A DNA stretch of 64,000 nt from Thermococcus eurythermalis (GTDB lineage: Archaea; Methanobacteriota_B; Thermococci; Thermococcales; Thermococcaceae), in contig NZ_CP008887.1 in assembly GCF_000769655.1 (NCBI RefSeq), positions 992,001 through 1,056,000 on the forward strand. Reading direction: 5' to 3'. Made by a program: the position numbers and the translations under genes. Shown here piece after piece: positions 60,216 through 64,000 of the stretch; position 1 is the stretch's first letter, and every line of letters starts with the position of its first letter. Under the pieces are notes generated by a model, which was not told the DNA's origin, did no database searches, and saw only the letters and a program-made list of their open reading frames with translations.

Positions 60216-61934
60216 ATGGTCGAGGAATTAATCTGGAAGTACGCGCTCATCAACGCCTACACCCACAAGGGAAAGGCGAACCCCAAAGCGGTGATAGGGA
60301 AGGTTCTCGGCGAGAACCCTGAGCTGAGGCCGAGGGCAAAGGAGATAATCCCGCTCGTGAACGAGATAGTCGCGAAGGTGAACGGGCTTTCCCTTGAGGA
60401 GCAGGAAGCCAAGCTTAGAGAGCTCTACCCCGAGTTCTTTGAGGAGAAGAAGACCAAGAAGGAGGAGAAGAAGGGCCTTCCCCCGCTTCCCAGGGCGGAG
60501 AAGGGGAAGGTCGTTACCCGCTTTGCCCCTAACCCCGACGGTGCCTTCCACCTCGGAAACGCGAGGGCCGCTATTCTGAGCCACGAGTACGCGAGGATGT
60601 ACGACGGCAAGTTCATACTCCGCTTCGACGACACCGACCCCAAGGTAAAACGGCCGGAGCCGATTTTCTACGAGTGGATTAAGGAAGACCTTGAGTGGCT
60701 CGGCTTCAAGATTGACGAGATACACATAGCGAGCGACAGGCTTGAGATATACTACGACTACGCTGAGAAGCTGATAAAGATGGGCAAGGCCTACGTCTGC
60801 ACCTGTGAGCCCGAGAAGTTCCGCGAGCTCAGGGACAAGGGTATAGCCTGCCCCCACAGGGACGAGCCGGTCGAGGTTCAGCTGGAGCGCTGGAGGAAGA
60901 TGCTGGGCGGAGAGTACAAGGAGGGCGAGGCGGTCGTCAGGATAAAGACAGACCTCAAGCACCCGAACCCTGCAGTTAGAGACTGGCCAGCGCTCAGGAT
61001 TATAGACAACCCCAACCACCCGAGGACTGGGAACAAGTACCGCGTCTGGCCGCTCTACAACTTTGCATCAGCGATAGACGACCACGAGCTTGGCGTCACC
61101 CACATCTTCCGTGGACAGGAGCACGCCGAGAACGAGACGAGGCAGAGGTACGTTTACGAGTACCTCGGCTGGGAGTACCCGGTCACCGTCCACCACGGCA
61201 GACTGAGCATCGAGGGAGTTATCCTCAGCAAGTCCAAGACGAGGAAGGGAATAGAGGAGGGCAAGTACCTCGGCTGGGACGACCCGAGGCTCGGAACGAT
61301 TCGTGCTTTAAGGAGGCGCGGCATAAGGCCTGAGGCAATAAGGGAGCTCATCATCGAGGTCGGCCTTAAGAGGAGCGACACGACGATAAGCTGGGATAAC
61401 CTTGCGGCCATAAACAGGCGCATAATCGAGCCGATAGCCAACCGCTACTTCTTCGTTGCAGACCCTATCCCAATGTACATCGAGGGTTACGATGAGGAGT
61501 TCGTTGCCGAGATACCGCTCCACCCCGACCATCCAGAGCGCGGGGTCAGGAAACTGAAGTTCGTTCCAGGAAAACCGGTCTATGTTTCAAAAGATGACAT
61601 GGAGCTCTTCAAGCCGGGCAACTTCGTCCGCCTTAAGGACCTCTTCAACGTTGAAATCCTCGAAGTTAACGAGGACGGCATAAAGGCAAGGTTCCACAGC
61701 GTTGAATACGAAATCGCCAGGGAGAACCGCTGGAGGATGGTTCACTGGGTCACCGAAGGGAAGCCCTGCGAGGTCTGGGTTCCGGAGGGCGAGGAGCTGA
61801 TAATCAGAAACGGCCTCCTCGAGAGCGACGCCAACGTCAAGGTCGATGACGTCGTCCAGTTCGAACGCTTCGGCTTCGTGAGAATCGATGAGGTAAAAGA
61901 TGGAAAGGTCAGGGCGATATTCGCCCACAAGTGA
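60216..61934 (+). CDS. gltX: Glutamyl-tRNA synthetase (archaeal, possibly for Glu only)
   Basis: A 572-residue class I synthetase of the archaeal/eukaryotic GlxRS type. An N-terminal helical domain (about 1-95) with a KKTKKEEKKG linker precedes the catalytic core with the HIGH-like FAPNPDGAFHLGNARAA and KMSKS-like VILSKSKTRKG, then the beta-barrel anticodon domain typical of GlnRS-like enzymes. Archaea charge tRNA-Glu with this enzyme and make Gln-tRNA by GatDE amidation. The ATG follows AGGTGGTT; it is divergent to the KaiC-like gene. Confidence 0.97.
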   Translation: MVEELIWKYALINAYTHKGKANPKAVIGKVLGENPELRPRAKEIIPLVNEIVAKVNGLSLEEQEAKLRELYPEFFEEKKTKKEEKKGLPPLPRAEKGKVVTRFAPNPDGAFHLGNARAAILSHEYARMYDGKFILRFDDTDPKVKRPEPIFYEWIKEDLEWLGFKIDEIHIASDRLEIYYDYAEKLIKMGKAYVCTCEPEKFRELRDKGIACPHRDEPVEVQLERWRKMLGGEYKEGEAVVRIKTDLKHPNPAVRDWPALRIIDNPNHPRTGNKYRVWPLYNFASAIDDHELGVTHIFRGQEHAENETRQRYVYEYLGWEYPVTVHHGRLSIEGVILSKSKTRKGIEEGKYLGWDDPRLGTIRALRRRGIRPEAIRELIIEVGLKRSDTTISWDNLAAINRRIIEPIANRYFFVADPIPMYIEGYDEEFVAEIPLHPDHPERGVRKLKFVPGKPVYVSKDDMELFKPGNFVRLKDLFNVEILEVNEDGIKARFHSVEYEIARENRWRMVHWVTEGKPCEVWVPEGEELIIRNGLLESDANVKVDDVVQFERFGFVRIDEVKDGKVRAIFAHK

Positions 61935-61935
61935 T

Positions 61936-63243
61936 TCATTCCTCTTCTTTTTTGACTATCTTGTCGCCGAGGATTCCCAGTCCAACAACGGTCACTGCGA
62001 ACAGTGCACCAATCAGGTTAACACCGCCGGACTTTGCCGTGGTGTACAGTGAATACAGCCCCATCGGTACAAAGATTGCGAGTAAGACCGCTCCCGTAGC
62101 CATCTGGAGTGGAGTCGGCTGAATCCCTGTGACCTTTCCAACTTCCCTAGAGATTATGGGAAGGTACTCAAAAATCGCAGTGAAGAGTGTCGCTGTAGTA
62201 ACCCCGAGAACCAGGGCTTGGGCCAGGCTCGGTACTGAGCTTGGGATACCAACTAGCAGCACTAAGAGCAGGAGGTACATGGCGGCTCTGTTCCTTCCAA
62301 CTCTGGTGTTGAACTCTATTATCTGTAGACCCACCTCAGAGGTCGGCAGAATGCTGGTAAGTCCTGCGAAGAACAGGGAGAGTGCTATCAGCACCAGAAG
62401 CCTCGGGTAATCAGCGAGGATTGTTGGGAGCTTCCCCATGAAGCTAATTGCGGCCTCTTCTCCCCCACCGACGTACCTTAGGAGCTCCTCGGGGGTTGAT
62501 GGGGCTATTGCGTAGATTATAGTTATTGTGGATAGGATACCGATGATGACCTGGATGAGGACTCCGGTACCGACGATGAGTTTAACGTTAAAGCGCTCGT
62601 TCATAAAGCTTCCGAGCATCAGATAGAACGCGAATCCAAGGCCTGAGGCGTAGATGGCCCTTTCAAGGGCTTCAACGATGAGGTCTGCGGTTATTGGGTG
62701 CCTGCTTGTTATCATGTGTTTGGCCATGCCAAGGAATGCTGCCGTTGAGGGTATCTCAGAAACGAAAGCAACCGTTGTGATGATGACTGAGGCAACGAGT
62801 ATCATTGAACCGGCTGCCATTATCGTGAACGTCTTTTCCTTTGCCCTTGTCAGGATTACGAAGATTATTGCAATCATGATGAGCTTGGCTACCAGCCTTC
62901 CAAGGGTTCCCGTGCCGACCACTGGAGACAGCAGAAACAGCATTGAGTTGGCCGTGTAGTACGAGAGGAACACTATTATCACTGCCAGCACCGCCAGCAT
63001 CATGGCGGGCTTTTTCAAGATTCTGTTGTACAGCTCGACGAAGTAGTACCCTGACTTGATTATCTTCTCGGCCTCAGCTATTGCCACGTATGTGAGGATT
63101 GCCAGGAAGACCAGGTGAACTATCAGGCCTGTCATTCCGTACTCAAGCCAGAACTGCGGAAAGAGTCCTATTGAGCCTATACCCGTCGTGAATCCCGCGA
63201 CTAGGAATATCAGATAGAGGGTCCATTTCTTTGTTTCGTCCAC
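61936..63243 (-). CDS. NSS-family sodium-dependent transporter-like protein
   Basis: A 435-residue membrane protein with about 11 helices. The first helix KWTLYLIFLVAGFTTGIGSI GLFPQFW resembles the NSS signature, and SEVGLQIIEFNTRVG sits where NSS proteins have the TM8 sodium-site region, but the sequence is far from classical amino-acid members such as the transporter at 34399-35958, so substrate and even coupling are uncertain. The GTG at 63243 is chosen because GGAGGTGG lies six bases upstream; a GTG at 63252 overlaps that site. It converges with gltX, with one base between stops. Confidence 0.72.
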   Translation of the reverse strand: MDETKKWTLYLIFLVAGFTTGIGSIGLFPQFWLEYGMTGLIVHLVFLAILTYVAIAEAEKIIKSGYYFVELYNRILKKPAMMLAVLAVIIVFLSYYTANSMLFLLSPVVGTGTLGRLVAKLIMIAIIFVILTRAKEKTFTIMAAGSMILVASVIITTVAFVSEIPSTAAFLGMAKHMITSRHPITADLIVEALERAIYASGLGFAFYLMLGSFMNERFNVKLIVGTGVLIQVIIGILSTITIIYAIAPSTPEELLRYVGGGEEAAISFMGKLPTILADYPRLLVLIALSLFFAGLTSILPTSEVGLQIIEFNTRVGRNRAAMYLLLLVLLVGIPSSVPSLAQALVLGVTTATLFTAIFEYLPIISREVGKVTGIQPTPLQMATGAVLLAIFVPMGLYSLYTTAKSGGVNLIGALFAVTVVGLGILGDKIVKKEEE

Positions 63244-63373
63244 TTTTGCCACCTCCGGCGTTTTCCGTTCGTTGGTGTGGGGCGGTGATTAAAAATTTTT
63301 ACCACTGGCTCCTGCCCAATTTGGATATTTGTTAAGAAATAGTCTGAAGAGAAAACAGACAGGAAAAAGGAAT

Positions 63374-64000
63374 TCAGTCGAGGCCAACCCACTTCACGAG
63401 GCCAAGGAGGAACCTGTGCGGGAGCTTCTCGTGGTGGGGGTGAACCCTGACCGCGTAGTGCCAGCACGGGTCTCCGAGGTGCTTCAGAGCGCTTCCGTGA
63501 TAGGCGTAGAGCCACTTGCCGTCTTCAAGCTTTTCTGGGTGCCTGAGCTCGACTATGTTTGGTCTCTCAACGGTGTTGCCGTCCGCACGGACGCCGTAGT
63601 AGAGCTCGACGCGGACGTCTTCCGGCTTGAGGCCGTCGAGGTCAACGGTGACCTCCAGGCCGGAGTTGTCGTCGAGGACTTTAACGTCAACGAAGTCCAC
63701 CTTTGGCCACGATGCGGTGACCCTGTCCTTCCATGCGGCTATCTCCTTCGCCCCCCTGTAGTTGTCCCTCGTGAGCCAGATGTAGTTACTCATGGCCTTG
63801 GAGTAGAACTTGTCCATGTACTCCTTGACCATCCTGTGGGTGCTGAAGCGCGGGGCGATGCTCTTTATGCTCTCCTTCATCATATATATCCAGCGCTCGC
63901 GGTTGTTGTAGTAGGTCGGAATGACTTCCTGCTCAAGGAGGTCGTAGAGTGCCTGTGCATCCTTGGGGTCGTCCTCCTCGCTCTCCGGCTCCGTGCTCTC
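63374..64000 (-). CDS. Alpha-glucan (maltodextrin) phosphorylase, C-terminal part
   Basis: The reading frame is open to the right edge of the window, so only about 208 C-terminal residues are seen. Sequence such as ALYDLLEQEVIPTYYNNRER, then IKSIAPRFSTHRMVKEYMDK, is the end of the GT35 phosphorylase catalytic domain as found in the archaeal GlgP group. It is followed by a beta-rich tail (DLDGLKPEDVRVELYYGVRA, VRVHPHHEKLPHR) typical of Thermococcus phosphorylases. The enzyme releases glucose 1-phosphate from glycogen or maltodextrin and complements the branching and debranching enzymes in this window. The PLP-binding lysine lies outside. Confidence 0.85.
   Translation of the reverse strand, partial: ESTEPESEEDDPKDAQALYDLLEQEVIPTYYNNRERWIYMMKESIKSIAPRFSTHRMVKEYMDKFYSKAMSNYIWLTRDNYRGAKEIAAWKDRVTASWPKVDFVDVKVLDDNSGLEVTVDLDGLKPEDVRVELYYGVRADGNTVERPNIVELRHPEKLEDGKWLYAYHGSALKHLGDPCWHYAVRVHPHHEKLPHRFLLGLVKWVGLD

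Overview
The window is a stretch of chromosome from a hyperthermophilic euryarchaeon of the order Thermococcales, almost certainly a Thermococcus species. The evidence is the archaeal-only gene set (LeuRS, RNase P protein 3, DnaG-type primase, aCPSF1/FttA, histone, Spt5, P0/L12 stalk proteins, DtdA, FtsZ), the TATA/BRE promoters, the GGTG-type ribosome binding sites, tRNA genes with encoded CCA, and protein sequences that read like Thermococcus/Pyrococcus proteins. From memory, not from a search, the order branching enzyme - gdh - proteasome - FttA - rpiA ... histone - dnaG - glucan phosphorylase resembles the TK14xx region of T. kodakarensis.

Layout. 1-10.6 kb: end of a prenyl diphosphate synthase, two low-GC surface/membrane genes, a methyltransferase, leuS, a glycogen-debranching enzyme with a beta-glycosidase scrap at its 3' end, an unannotated 38-residue ORF, prolidase and a PAP2 membrane enzyme. 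10.7-14.4 kb: L15e, then an AT-rich restriction-modification island (winged-helix regulator, AccI-like endonuclease, gamma-class adenine methylase). 14.6-15.7 kb: exosome-associated protein and RNase P subunit. 16-23 kb: a tightly packed operon for homoserine phosphate and methionine synthesis (cystathionine gamma-synthase, MTHFR-like protein, two MetE-like halves, aspartokinase, homoserine kinase, Asd), then convergent trpB2. 24.6-36 kb: membrane proteins, NikR, RqcH, GH57 branching enzyme, a PII protein with a shortened T-loop, and an NSS amino-acid transporter with a tiny partner subunit. 36.3-43.5 kb: a C/D sRNA, gdh, nuclease, psmB, fttA and rpiA. 43.5-45.3 kb: tRNA-Leu, tRNA-Pro and tRNA-Thr around a non-coding repeat island. 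45.3-52.4 kb: sugar-isomerase-like gene, a pilin-like gene, dtdA, then ftsZ-secE-spt5-L11-L1-P0-L12. 52.6-53.7 kb: tRNA-Arg, a second non-coding repeat island and a probable C/D sRNA. 53.8-64 kb: dUTPase, histone, a radical SAM protein, Toprim protein, dnaG, a KaiC-like gene split by a TnpB-only insertion element, gltX, an NSS-like transporter and the 3' part of a glucan phosphorylase.

The most unusual content is the pair of non-coding islands (43884-44580 and 52682-53692). Each lies between two convergent non-coding-RNA genes and is built of two or three units of about 220-300 bp separated by about 90-100 bp. Each unit is bounded by inward-facing terminal repeats of about 42 bp. A terminal repeat consists of a 22-23 nt hairpin plus a flank close to CATCAAAGTTCGTGATTC. 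The terminal hairpin sits directly after the 3' end of tRNA-Pro, tRNA-Arg, tRNA-Thr and the second sRNA. I do not recognise this as a described element.

Other points of interest are a TnpB insertion that cuts a gene exactly in frame, a 24-bp inverted repeat around the debranching-enzyme promoter that copies the start of that gene, the PII T-loop deletion, a split MetE arrangement with a zinc-less first half, and a near-consensus Thermococcales glycolytic motif at the branching-enzyme start.
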